Source of the DNA: an uncultured Desulfovibrio sp. | GTDB lineage: Bacteria > Desulfobacterota > Desulfovibrionia > Desulfovibrionales > Desulfovibrionaceae | NCBI GenBank assembly: GCA_944327285.1 | Contig: CALVHG010000025.1 | Span: 1 to 38,407, forward strand | Direction: 5' to 3' | DNA length: 38,407 nucleotides | Shown: positions 25,857-33,010 of the stretch, in pieces | Layout: each line of letters begins with the position of its first letter | How positions within the stretch are numbered: position 1 is the stretch's first letter | Position numbers and translations under genes: made by a program | The notes under the pieces: generated by a model | The model's database searches: none | Seen by the model: only the letters and a program-made list of their open reading frames with translations | Told to the model about the DNA's origin: nothing

Positions 25857-25905
25857 ACGGCCTTTCACGCCGTCGACAGGGGTTCAAATCCCCTTGGGGA
25901 CGCCA
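25857..25905 (+). tRNA. Truncated tRNA-Glu(UUC), 3' half, attachment site
   Basis: The sequence gives an anticodon arm (ACGGC / GCCGT, loop CTTTCAC, anticodon TTC at 25864-25866). It also gives a T-arm (AGGGG TTCAAAT CCCCT) and the acceptor 3' strand TGGGGAC plus G and encoded CCA (25903-25905). The 5' acceptor GTCCCCA and the D-arm are missing upstream; that DNA is AT-rich and unrelated. A tRNA 3' end beside integrase genes on both sides is the classic product of site-specific integration, so this marks an att junction. Not a functional tRNA. Confidence 0.85.
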
Positions 25906-25920
25906 AATTTAGGTACAAAG

Positions 25921-25963
25921 AAGAATGCCAAAGTCCAAAAGACCTTGGCATTCTTTGTTTTTT
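25921..25963 (+). terminator. Strong intrinsic terminator after the tRNA end
   Basis: AAGAATGCCAAAGTC (25921-25935) pairs with GACCTTGGCATTCTT (25941-25955), with one mismatch and a CAAAA loop, followed by TGTTTTTT. It is probably the native terminator of the tRNA-Glu gene, retained downstream of the duplicated 3' end. The remaining DNA to 26144 has no gene; it leads to the next integrase. Confidence 0.85.
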
Positions 25964-26144
25964 CATTCCAATACGGTTTCCCGAAATCCAGCCTCGTCCG
26001 CTTGCATCCATGAAATTTGTGGGTATATCCGTAGGTAGGAATGTGGTACGACATTTCCGATACCTACACGGATAACCGGCCGGAATCAAACATATTTTTG
26101 TCCATGTGGGTATCTCTCCGTCCAACGACAACCAGGGAGTGCCC

Positions 26145-27350
26145 ATGCCTCTTACCGATACCCACATCCGCAGTCTGAAACCCGATTCAAAGCCCCGCAA
26201 ATATTTCGACGGCGGCGGCCTGTTCCTCTATGTGCCCACCAGCGGCAGCAAGCTCTGGCGGATGGCTTACCGCTTTGACGGCAAGAGCAAACTGCTCAGT
26301 TTCGGGGAATACCCCAGCGTCTCGCTCAGGGACGCCAGAGAACGACGCGAGGATGCCCGGCGTCTGCTGGCCAAAGGCGTTGATCCTTCCGAGCAGAAAC
26401 GGGAAGAAAAGAAGGCCAGAATCTCAGCCGAACGCGAGAGCTTCCAGAATATCGCCAGAGAATGGCATGAAACCCGCATGGCAGAGTTTTCTGAAAAGCA
26501 TCAGGGAACCGTCATATACCGGCTGAAAACCTACATCTTTCCACGTATTGGCAAAATGCACATCGCCAAACTGGAAACACGGGATATCATGGAGGTGGTC
26601 AAGCCTCTGGAGCAGCGGGGAAACTATGAGACTTCCCGGAGAGTGCTGCAGATCATCAATCAGGTATTCCGCTATGCGGTCATCACGGGCCGGGCAAAGC
26701 ACAATATCGCAGCCGATCTTCGGGGAGCCTTGAGGCCGAGAAAAACGGTCCATCGCGCGGCGGTGCTGGAACCGGAAAAAGTCGGCCAGCTTTTGCGGGA
26801 TATCGACGCCTACGAAGGCTATTTTCCTCTGGTCTGTGCCTTGAAGCTGGCTCCGTTGGTTTTCACCCGTCCCACGGAACTGCGGGCTGCCCAATGGAAG
26901 GAATTCGACCTTGAGTCCGGGGAATGGCGCATCCCTGCGGAACGCATGAAAATGCGCCGTCAGCATCTTGTGCCCCTGTCCCGGCAGGCAATGTTCATTC
27001 TTCGGGAACTTCAAAAATACTCCGGGGAGGGAAAGTTCCTTTTTCCTTCCATCCGCACGGAGGTACGGCCCATTTCCGATGCGACCATGCTTAATGCGCT
27101 TCGGCGCATGGGCTACCAGAAGCACGAAATGAGCGTGCATGGTTTTCGCTCCATCGCATCCACACTGCTCAACGAACTCGGCTATAACCGGGACTGGATT
27201 GAGAGGCAGCTTGCCCACGGGGAGCAGGACGAAGTGCGTGCGGCATACAATTATGCGGAATATCTGCCTGAGCGCCGAAAGATGATGCAGGATTGGGCGG
27301 ACTATCTGGAACAACTCAAGGCAATCCACACACGTCAAATATCATCCTGA
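26145..27350 (+). CDS. P4-type tyrosine integrase (DUF4102), first of two
   Basis: 401 residues from ATG at 26145, with AGGGAG upstream. The N-terminal arm-binding domain has IRSLKPDSKPRKYFDGGGLF, typical of P4/CP4-57-like integrases. Catalytic motifs: FTRPTELRAAQW (Arg), SVHGFRSIAST (His-x-x-Arg), and the C-terminal AYNYAEYLPERRKMMQDWAD with the nucleophilic Tyr. It begins 240 bp after the tRNA-Glu end, the usual place for an integrase of this family. It is followed in the same direction by a second, diverged integrase. Confidence 0.93.
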   Translation: MPLTDTHIRSLKPDSKPRKYFDGGGLFLYVPTSGSKLWRMAYRFDGKSKLLSFGEYPSVSLRDARERREDARRLLAKGVDPSEQKREEKKARISAERESFQNIAREWHETRMAEFSEKHQGTVIYRLKTYIFPRIGKMHIAKLETRDIMEVVKPLEQRGNYETSRRVLQIINQVFRYAVITGRAKHNIAADLRGALRPRKTVHRAAVLEPEKVGQLLRDIDAYEGYFPLVCALKLAPLVFTRPTELRAAQWKEFDLESGEWRIPAERMKMRRQHLVPLSRQAMFILRELQKYSGEGKFLFPSIRTEVRPISDATMLNALRRMGYQKHEMSVHGFRSIASTLLNELGYNRDWIERQLAHGEQDEVRAAYNYAEYLPERRKMMQDWADYLEQLKAIHTRQISS

Positions 27351-27411
27351 AATCAAGTAATATCAACAAGTTTATCAAATTTTATCCTCCAGCCAAGTCC
27401 AGCAAAATCTC

Positions 27412-27440
27412 TTGACATAGACCCCATATAGGGGTTTACA
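27412..27440 (+). promoter_or_regulatory. Promoter with palindromic operator in its spacer
   Basis: TTGACA (27412-27417), 17 bp, TTTACA (27435-27440). The spacer holds the inverted repeat ACCCC-ATATA-GGGGT (27421-27435), so a bound dimer would block RNA polymerase. It faces the second integrase, whose start is 64 bp downstream. A further GGGGTTTA copy is at 27464-27471. Confidence 0.55.
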
Positions 27441-27503
27441 TCGGGGTTATGGGAAATCTGTAAGGGGTTTATTTTGAGGGTTCGCTTGCAGGAGGGTAAC
27501 GCT

Positions 27504-28712
27504 TTGGCAAAATTGATCAAACCGCTGACAGCCACACAGGTGAACAATGCGAAGCCAAAAGCGAAGATGTACAAGCTTTTTGATGGCGGCGGACTGTTTT
27601 TGCAGGTCAATCCGTCCGGTGGCAAACACTGGAAATTGAAGTACCGCAAAAACGACGGCAAGGAAAGTCTGCTGACCTTTGGCAGTTTCCCTGCGGTATC
27701 GCTGGAACAGGCCAGAAAGATGCGGGACGAGGCCAAAAGCCAGATGGCTCTTGGTGTTGATCCGGGAATAGCCCGGCAGGAAGCGAAGGCGGAACGCGCG
27801 AACCGCGCAAGAAATACCTTTGAAGCCGTCACGCGAGAATGGCTGGAAATCCATTCCACCAAAGTCAAGCCGCAGTCTATCCATCGCTATGAGGTAGAGC
27901 TGGACAAATTTGTCTATCCGATTATCGGCAAAAGACCCATAGCGGAAATGAAAGGCCCGGATTTCGTAGCCATGCTGCACGGCATTGAAGCTCAGGGAAG
28001 ATTGTACGCCGCAAAGCGCGTTGCCACACTCTGCGGCATGATCATGCGCTATGCCGTGGCGACGGGGCGGGTTGAATACGATCCCCTCCCCTCTGTGAGG
28101 GGAATTCTGAGAGCGCACAAGACCAGACACCATGCGGCAATGACCGACCCAAAGGAAGTTGGCCGTCTGTTGCGAAGCATTGACGCCTATCCGGGCAGCC
28201 TTGTCGTGTCCAGTGCCCTGAAAATTGCTCCCTATGTCTTTGTGCGTCCGGGCGAGCTGCAACAGGCCAGATGGGCGGATATTGATTTTGACGCCTGTGA
28301 ATGGCGGTACATCACCAGCAAGACAGGCACGCCGCATATTGTTCCGCTGGCCCCGCAAGTCATGAAAATCCTGAACATGCTCTATGCCTATACAGGGCAT
28401 CAGGAATGGGTATTTCCCCATAACTGGCAAAAAGGCAAACCTATGGCGAAGACTGCCCTGCTTGCCGCATTGCGCTCCATGGGAATAACCAGCGAGGAAA
28501 TGACGCCCCACGGTTTCCGAGCAATGGCCCGGACATTACTTGATGAGGTTCTTGGGGAGCGGTATGATCTGATAGAGCATCAACTTGCCCACATGGTGCG
28601 CGATCCCAATGGCCGTGCCTATAACCGCACACAGCATTTGCGGGAGCGGCACCGTATGATGGAACGGTGGGCCAATTATTTGGATAAATTACGTCTTTCT
28701 ATTCATATGTAG
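27504..28712 (+). CDS. P4-type tyrosine integrase, second of two
   Basis: 402 residues. The start is most likely TTG at 27504, 8 nt after AGGAGGG; an earlier in-frame TTG at 27474 lacks a Shine-Dalgarno. The N-terminal DUF4102 domain has YKLFDGGGLFLQVNPSGGKH. Catalytic motifs: FVRPGELQQARW, TPHGFRAMART (His-x-x-Arg) and AYNRTQHLRERHRMMERWAN. It is a diverged paralogue of the upstream integrase. It has QHL where the first has EYL, but keeps the AYN tyrosine that I take as the nucleophile. Whether both enzymes serve one element or mark two tandem elements is not clear. Confidence 0.9.
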   Translation: MAKLIKPLTATQVNNAKPKAKMYKLFDGGGLFLQVNPSGGKHWKLKYRKNDGKESLLTFGSFPAVSLEQARKMRDEAKSQMALGVDPGIARQEAKAERANRARNTFEAVTREWLEIHSTKVKPQSIHRYEVELDKFVYPIIGKRPIAEMKGPDFVAMLHGIEAQGRLYAAKRVATLCGMIMRYAVATGRVEYDPLPSVRGILRAHKTRHHAAMTDPKEVGRLLRSIDAYPGSLVVSSALKIAPYVFVRPGELQQARWADIDFDACEWRYITSKTGTPHIVPLAPQVMKILNMLYAYTGHQEWVFPHNWQKGKPMAKTALLAALRSMGITSEEMTPHGFRAMARTLLDEVLGERYDLIEHQLAHMVRDPNGRAYNRTQHLRERHRMMERWANYLDKLRLSIHM

Positions 28713-28871
28713 AAGTTTTGACCTTATCGGATAGTTGGCTCCATCTCGGCGAGTTATCTGTCCGGTGAAATCAAAATTTCCACATTTTCTACTATCAATT
28801 AGTCCTGAAAGTAGTACAATATGATTTTGTACCGTAATAAAATGCTTCTTTTAGCTGTACGGTGCAGTAAA
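28713..28871. other. AT-rich spacer between convergent genes
   Basis: 159 bp between the integrase stop and the KAP NTPase stop. It contains short dyads built on GTAC (GTACAA/TTGTAC around 28814-28832; GTACGGT near 28857). No gene, no good T-tracted hairpin. Confidence 0.4.
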
Positions 28872-30704
28872 CTATACACGAAGAAAAATTTCAAAATACA
28901 TATTAGCAGCGCTCAATATTTTCTGATAGAGATTTTCTGGATCAAGTAAGTTATGTTCTTCCCTATAACATGTGACATATGAAAACCATGGAGTTCCTTC
29001 ATTCACCACTTGTAATTTTACAATTTCCATGTCTGCAGGTGCTATATCTTTGATAAGATTTTGTAAATCTTCAATAATTTCTATTTCATTGTGATTATAC
29101 AGTCCTACATCAATACTAAAGCAATACGGAGTACGAATATTTACAGTTCTTCCTAGAGAAACACCTATCCAATTGAATTTTTCATTGGGCTGCCAAAAGA
29201 CAACCTCCATATCGCTTCTACCTCTATGCCAATGAATTGCAAACTGTACATTTTCGCCCTTCTTCTCTATCAAAGGTCGACATTTCTGATCCAGAAAAGC
29301 CTTGAGCCTACCGCACACAACTTTATTAATATACCGTACGTCATAATTTTGTTCTTGCTGCCATAGATTGTCTGTATTTTGTGATGTAGATGTCACTTGT
29401 GACAATTGCAGCATTTTAAGAAATATTTGTGCTTCTTCCTGTGATAATACATCTTCCTTGCCATTAAAATTGAGTTGCATTGATCTATACAGGGCATCAA
29501 TAAATTCTTGAAAGCGTTCCTGTTTATATTCTGTACCAAGATCCTTGTAAAGTTTACAAATAGTTTCATCTTCAGTGGGGTCATCTATAGATCGTAACTT
29601 ATCAAATAATGTAACAATTCCTTTGGCATCGAACTGATAGATATAATTGTAAAAAGCTTCATAGGATGATTGTATACAAATGATGGCAAAGAGCAGCCTG
29701 TCTTTTTCGCTTTGATCCACACTTGTCACAGAATCATTGTCTGCTCCTGAAGTTTCTGTCACACTGGCAACCTGCTTGAGCAAGAGCAGGGTATTAAAAA
29801 CACGTTTTAGTCCACGAGGATTGAAGCCTATGGATGTGACGATGAGTTGCAGGTATTTTTCAATGTCGGATTCATCATAGGAGATACCGATATTTCCCAG
29901 AAGAGTTCCGATATAGTGCCGCACCTCATACTGAAGCACAGGCATTTTGAAGGGGAGCTGAATAATCTTGTCAAAAAAATTCTTTTCATTGTTACTGGCT
30001 ATTTCAGCGCCAAACTTGGCCGCGAGGCCCTGGTTGACAACCTTGTAATCGCAGGCAAGAAAAAACACACAGCCGCGAATATCCAGAAACAACTTGAAGG
30101 CTTCCAGCAATTCAACAGCTTTCACCGGAGCAAGGCGATCCAGATCGTCAATAAAGACGACAATCCGCCTTTCATCATTTCTTCCAGTGATTTTTTCCAC
30201 AAGTTCAGACAGTTTTTTCTTGAGATCAGCAATATGTTCAGATGGATCCGTGGCTGTGTTTTCGTCGGCAGCCATAAGGGAACTGGCGGCCTTGATGGCC
30301 GCGCCTGAAAGACCGCCCACTTCCGATCCCACTGCGGAGACAACTCGTCCAAGGTGGGCAGTGATTTTTTTCAGAGACGCCTTGTCCGCATTATTGTTAT
30401 CTGGAAGTGCGTTGATAAAGAAGGAAATCAGCGAGGTGGCGAGGAGATTTTCACAACCGAACTGGGAATATTGCCAGGTATTGAACCAGACAAAGACGTA
30501 GCGCTCCTTCCGTTCGCTCAATTGCTCCCGGATCAGATTCATCAGGCTGGTTTTGCCCGACCCCCAGTCGCCCTGCAAGGCGATGGTCATGGGCGTTTCA
30601 CACTTTTCGGCAAAACAGGCCAGCGCTCTGGCATATCGATCGAGGCCCAGGCAATCGTCAGCAGAGCGTTCCAGCGGGGTATCACACAGACCGATACGCG
30701 ACAT
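28872..30704 (-). CDS. KAP-family P-loop NTPase
   Basis: 610 residues from ATG 30704, preceded by GAGGAG overlapping the upstream gene's stop. Walker A is GDWGSGKT (45-52) and Walker B RIVVFIDDLDRL (180-191). WFNTWQYSQFGCENLLATSL after Walker A and GFNPRGLKRVFNTLLLLK are hallmarks of KAP NTPases, many of which occur in phage-exclusion and defence loci. The C-terminal ~150 residues (from about 460) form an unrecognised alpha/beta domain. That 3' part (28872 to ~29780) is clearly more AT-rich than the 5' part. It is paired with a uracil-DNA-glycosylase-like protein 10 bp upstream. I see no clear membrane segments, unlike animal Kidins220/PifA-type members. Confidence 0.85.
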   Translation of the reverse strand: MSRIGLCDTPLERSADDCLGLDRYARALACFAEKCETPMTIALQGDWGSGKTSLMNLIREQLSERKERYVFVWFNTWQYSQFGCENLLATSLISFFINALPDNNNADKASLKKITAHLGRVVSAVGSEVGGLSGAAIKAASSLMAADENTATDPSEHIADLKKKLSELVEKITGRNDERRIVVFIDDLDRLAPVKAVELLEAFKLFLDIRGCVFFLACDYKVVNQGLAAKFGAEIASNNEKNFFDKIIQLPFKMPVLQYEVRHYIGTLLGNIGISYDESDIEKYLQLIVTSIGFNPRGLKRVFNTLLLLKQVASVTETSGADNDSVTSVDQSEKDRLLFAIICIQSSYEAFYNYIYQFDAKGIVTLFDKLRSIDDPTEDETICKLYKDLGTEYKQERFQEFIDALYRSMQLNFNGKEDVLSQEEAQIFLKMLQLSQVTSTSQNTDNLWQQEQNYDVRYINKVVCGRLKAFLDQKCRPLIEKKGENVQFAIHWHRGRSDMEVVFWQPNEKFNWIGVSLGRTVNIRTPYCFSIDVGLYNHNEIEIIEDLQNLIKDIAPADMEIVKLQVVNEGTPWFSYVTCYREEHNLLDPENLYQKILSAANMYFEIFLRV

Positions 30705-30714
30705 GGCAGACTCC

Positions 30715-31491
30715 TCACCGTTGAAGACGGAAATGTTTACATGCATCACAAATGGGGAGATAGAAGGCCTCAAGGTCAGGCTTGCTGAAGCAGGCGAAAT
30801 GCCAGCAGTCAAAAACCGGAATGCTGCGCTTTTGCAGGGACAGGACATGAATATTCACGGAAGGGATCGATTCTTGCAGACGTATATCGCCAAACGCCGA
30901 TAGAAAGGATTCCAAATTCATGGTAACGATAATATCCGGCTCAAGAATCTCTATTTCCCTCTGAAAATAATTTTGGCTGCACTTCAATGTTTTTTCGACA
31001 AAAAGATTGATGCTGCCCCAGTCAGCTTGCCAGGAAGGATTGTCAGCATATTCATGGCTGAGCTTTGAGAGATTCATAAAAGCGAAGCTGACTCCGTCAT
31101 GGGTGGCAAAAGTATCGGCAATAACACTTGCCGGTGGGATATCCTTCCAGTCCGGGCAGTCATGGATAAGACCGTAGGTAATTTTAAGCATACGCTTGAA
31201 GAAGGCATGACGCTCAAGGGGTTTTCCACCGACCCATTTTTCCCGAATTGCCGGTAGAAAAATATCTATATAACTTTGTCCCATGATATCAAGCGTTTCT
31301 CTGCCTACGAAAAGAACTTTTGGGTGCTGCCGTCCATACGCCGGGAAAAGTCCGTCTGTTACAAAATAGCTCTCATCATAACTATCCCACACCTGCTTGA
31401 GTTCCTTTGACCACTGATCAAAGAGGGCATTGAGTTGCGCATTGATAGCCCTTTCTTCTTCCGAGAAATCCGAGCAAACCGTATATTGCAT
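30715..31491 (-). CDS. Uracil-DNA glycosylase superfamily-like protein
   Basis: 258 residues from the ATG at 31491, with GAGG upstream; another ATG at 31506 is possible. PKVLFVGRETLDIMGQSYID matches the hydrophobic strand plus Gly motif I of the UDG superfamily (usually GQDP/GxNP, here GRET). ILEPDIIVTMNLESF matches the second core strand. The C-terminal half has HVLSLQKRSIPVFDCWHFAC. The usual catalytic Asp/Asn of motif I is not evident, so it may recognise a modified base or have lost catalysis. It is the first large gene of a two-gene operon with the KAP NTPase. The family call is moderate; an operon role in defence is inference. Confidence 0.6.
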   Translation of the reverse strand: MQYTVCSDFSEEERAINAQLNALFDQWSKELKQVWDSYDESYFVTDGLFPAYGRQHPKVLFVGRETLDIMGQSYIDIFLPAIREKWVGGKPLERHAFFKRMLKITYGLIHDCPDWKDIPPASVIADTFATHDGVSFAFMNLSKLSHEYADNPSWQADWGSINLFVEKTLKCSQNYFQREIEILEPDIIVTMNLESFLSAFGDIRLQESIPSVNIHVLSLQKRSIPVFDCWHFACFSKPDLEAFYLPICDACKHFRLQR

Positions 31492-31508
31492 GTTTACTTG
31501 CCTCATCC

Positions 31509-31531
31509 ATCCCCCGGTATTACCGGGGGAT
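31509..31531. promoter_or_regulatory. 23-bp perfect palindrome before the UDG-like gene
   Basis: ATCCCCCGGTA (31509-31519), a single T, then TACCGGGGGAT (31521-31531). It ends 18 nt upstream of the UDG-like start. There is no T-tract on either side, so an operator or translation-blocking hairpin is more likely than a terminator. Confidence 0.65.
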
Positions 31532-31563
31532 ATGACTGTATACAATTAAGCGATGAAATCCGC

Positions 31564-31689
31564 TTACAAGGCCGGAGCATGTTTCCCTTTATGGGGGCCA
31601 TTTGGATGTCTTGGGCAGCCAATTGCTGTCAAACTAGCTACCGACGGATATTTCGCGCCACAATATTCACAGTAAAACTGAGCCGCCAT
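31564..31689 (-). CDS. Small zinc-ribbon protein
   Basis: 41 residues: MAAQFYCEYCGAKYPSVASL, then TAIGCPRHPNGPHKGKHAPAL. The CxxC pair with a later C and CxRHP...KGKH histidines suggests a single zinc site. Similar tiny CEYCG...SLT..CxRHP..KGKH proteins are known to me as conserved hypotheticals in gut and environmental bacteria. A near-perfect Shine-Dalgarno AAGGAGG lies 6 nt upstream. It precedes the UDG-like and KAP genes in the same direction and is first after the inverted-repeat promoter segment. Confidence 0.75.
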   Translation of the reverse strand: MAAQFYCEYCGAKYPSVASLTAIGCPRHPNGPHKGKHAPAL

Positions 31690-31731
31690 CACAACCTCCT
31701 TGGCATATGTTGAAAAATTCCTGGCGGTAAA

Positions 31732-31855
31732 GTGTACCTTTTCGCCAGCCCACTCTCCTCATGTTAATGGAGGTAAGTTATACCAAGCAAAATAACTGTC
31801 AAGACGTTATGAACCGGTATTGGACATAGTCCTTCTTCATGGCGAAAAGGTACAC
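31732..31855. repeat. Perfect 16-bp inverted repeats bounding a 92-bp segment
   Basis: GTGTACCTTTTCGCCA at 31732-31747 is repeated inverted at 31840-31855. The right arm ends 12 bp from the stop of a serine recombinase gene. The enclosed 92 bp hold a promoter-like sequence pointing left. The arrangement fits an invertible segment, a resolvase site, or short terminal repeats of a remnant element. Confidence 0.8.
31777..31802 (-). promoter_or_regulatory. Promoter inside the inverted-repeat segment
   Basis: On the minus strand TTGACA (31797-31802), 14 bp, TATAAC (31777-31782), with TGG immediately before TATAAC making an extended -10. The spacer is shorter than usual, but the extended -10 can compensate. 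In the present orientation it faces the zinc-ribbon/UDG-like/KAP genes, about 90 bp before the first start. Confidence 0.5.
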
Positions 31856-31867
31856 CTTCCTGACATT

Positions 31868-32473
31868 CTATGGACTAACTTTTTCGTATAATTTCGCACG
31901 GTAGCGAAAGGTGGAACGGGCCATCCCGCACCGTCTGGAGGCCTCTGTTGCCGAAACATCTCCCTGTTTCCAGCGTTCATACATACCGAAAAAATTTGCG
32001 GGTAGAGGCTTGGCTTTCCGGCCAAGTGGTATGCCCTTGCGCCGGGCCGCCGCGATGCCCTGAGCCTGCCTGTTGCGGATGTTCTCCCGTTCGCTCTGGG
32101 CCACAAAGGAAAGCACCTGCAAAACAAGGTCGGCAATGAAGGTGCCGAGCAGGTTTTTGTCGCGTCGGGTGTCGAGCAGGGGCATGTCCAGCACGAGGAT
32201 ATCCACGCGCTTTTCGCGGGTTAGTATGCGCCACTGTTCCAGAATTTCCTCATAGTTTCTGCCAAGCCGGTCAATGCTGGTGACGCAGAGCAAATCCCCC
32301 GGCCTGAGCTTTTTGAGCATGGCCTGATATTGCGGGCGCTGGAAATCCTTGCCCGACATTTTGTCCATGAAAATGCGGTTTGATGATATGGCCTGCTGTT
32401 CAAGGGCTATACGCTGGCGGCTCTCATTCTGATCCGTACTGGATACGCGGATGTATCCGTAAGTTTCTGCCAT
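31868..32473 (-). CDS. Serine recombinase (resolvase/invertase family)
   Basis: 201 residues from ATG 32473, with GAGGAG 9 nt upstream. The start AETYGYIRVSSTDQNESRQR contains the nucleophilic Ser (S11 or S12). Also present are the DRLGRN motif (SIDRLGRNYEEILEQW), the long E-helix (FIADLVLQVLSFVAQSEREN), and a C-terminal HTH (GDVSATEASRRCGMARSTFR). Its size and layout match Hin/Gin/TnpR-type small serine recombinases. It lies beside the 16-bp inverted repeats, the obvious candidate substrate. It may otherwise resolve multimers of the excised element. Confidence 0.92.
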   Translation of the reverse strand: MAETYGYIRVSSTDQNESRQRIALEQQAISSNRIFMDKMSGKDFQRPQYQAMLKKLRPGDLLCVTSIDRLGRNYEEILEQWRILTREKRVDILVLDMPLLDTRRDKNLLGTFIADLVLQVLSFVAQSERENIRNRQAQGIAAARRKGIPLGRKAKPLPANFFGMYERWKQGDVSATEASRRCGMARSTFRYRAKLYEKVSP

Positions 32474-32502
32474 GACGGTTTCTCCTCTGAGTGGCTTCCT
32501 GT

Positions 32503-32856
32503 TCACAGTTCATCATCCGGGATGTCGGGAGTAATGAAGCTGTAGGGTTGTTCGCGTTTCGGAGGCGGCGGGGGTGTGTCTCTCTTTTGGTTTTTTCGTC
32601 CTTCCCGGTGCCGTCTGGCTTCGGTCAGATATTTGGTCAGGGTTTGAGGTTTCACCTCAATGCCTTTTTCATACAGCTTTTCGACAATCTCCTGTGTATC
32701 GAAGCCGCGTTTCTTCATTCGCTCCAGCGTCGGGGCAAGGGTGAAAATGGCCTGCTGCACAGTCATGGCGCGGTTTCCGTTCAGCGTGACGGTGGCGGGT
32801 TTGAGCTTGGCAAACTCCTGTCGGATTTCTTTCAGTTGAATGGCGGTAATGCTCAT
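32503..32856 (-). CDS. Small HTH-like protein between mobV and recombinase
   Basis: 117 residues from ATG 32856 (MSITAIQLKEIRQEFAKLKP). A predicted helical N-terminal half is followed by LYEKGIEVKPQTLTKYLTEA, which reads like a winged or HTH DNA-binding unit, then a basic linker and a proline run ending FITPDIPDDEL. Similar small proteins accompany relaxase genes, so a mobilization or partition accessory role is possible, but I do not recognise the family. AGGAGAAACTACC precedes the start. Its stop lies 29 nt before the recombinase ATG. Confidence 0.65.
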   Translation of the reverse strand: MSITAIQLKEIRQEFAKLKPATVTLNGNRAMTVQQAIFTLAPTLERMKKRGFDTQEIVEKLYEKGIEVKPQTLTKYLTEARRHREGRKNQKRDTPPPPPKREQPYSFITPDIPDDEL

Positions 32857-33010
32857 GGTAGTTTCTCCTGTGATTGACGGGGGGCATCCCCGGTTTGTTT
32901 TCTGCCTTTGGCGGTCAAGCGGCACGCTTGCCCACGGGTTTTCGCCAGAAAACATAGTGGGCTATGACTCGCCTTCGAGTCGAGATTCCCGGCGGATGGT
33001 CATCGCATCC
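32857..33010. other. Spacer with two small hairpins
   Basis: 154 bp between mobV and the HTH-like gene. CAAGCG-GCA-CGCTTG at 32916-32930 and GACTCG-CCTT-CGAGTC at 32966-32981. No T-tracts. Possibly an mRNA processing or protein-binding region. Confidence 0.4.

Noticed and set aside
25800..25905. Complete functional tRNA-Glu
   Set aside because: No D-arm and no 5' strand matching TGGGGAC in the upstream DNA; only the 3' half is present.
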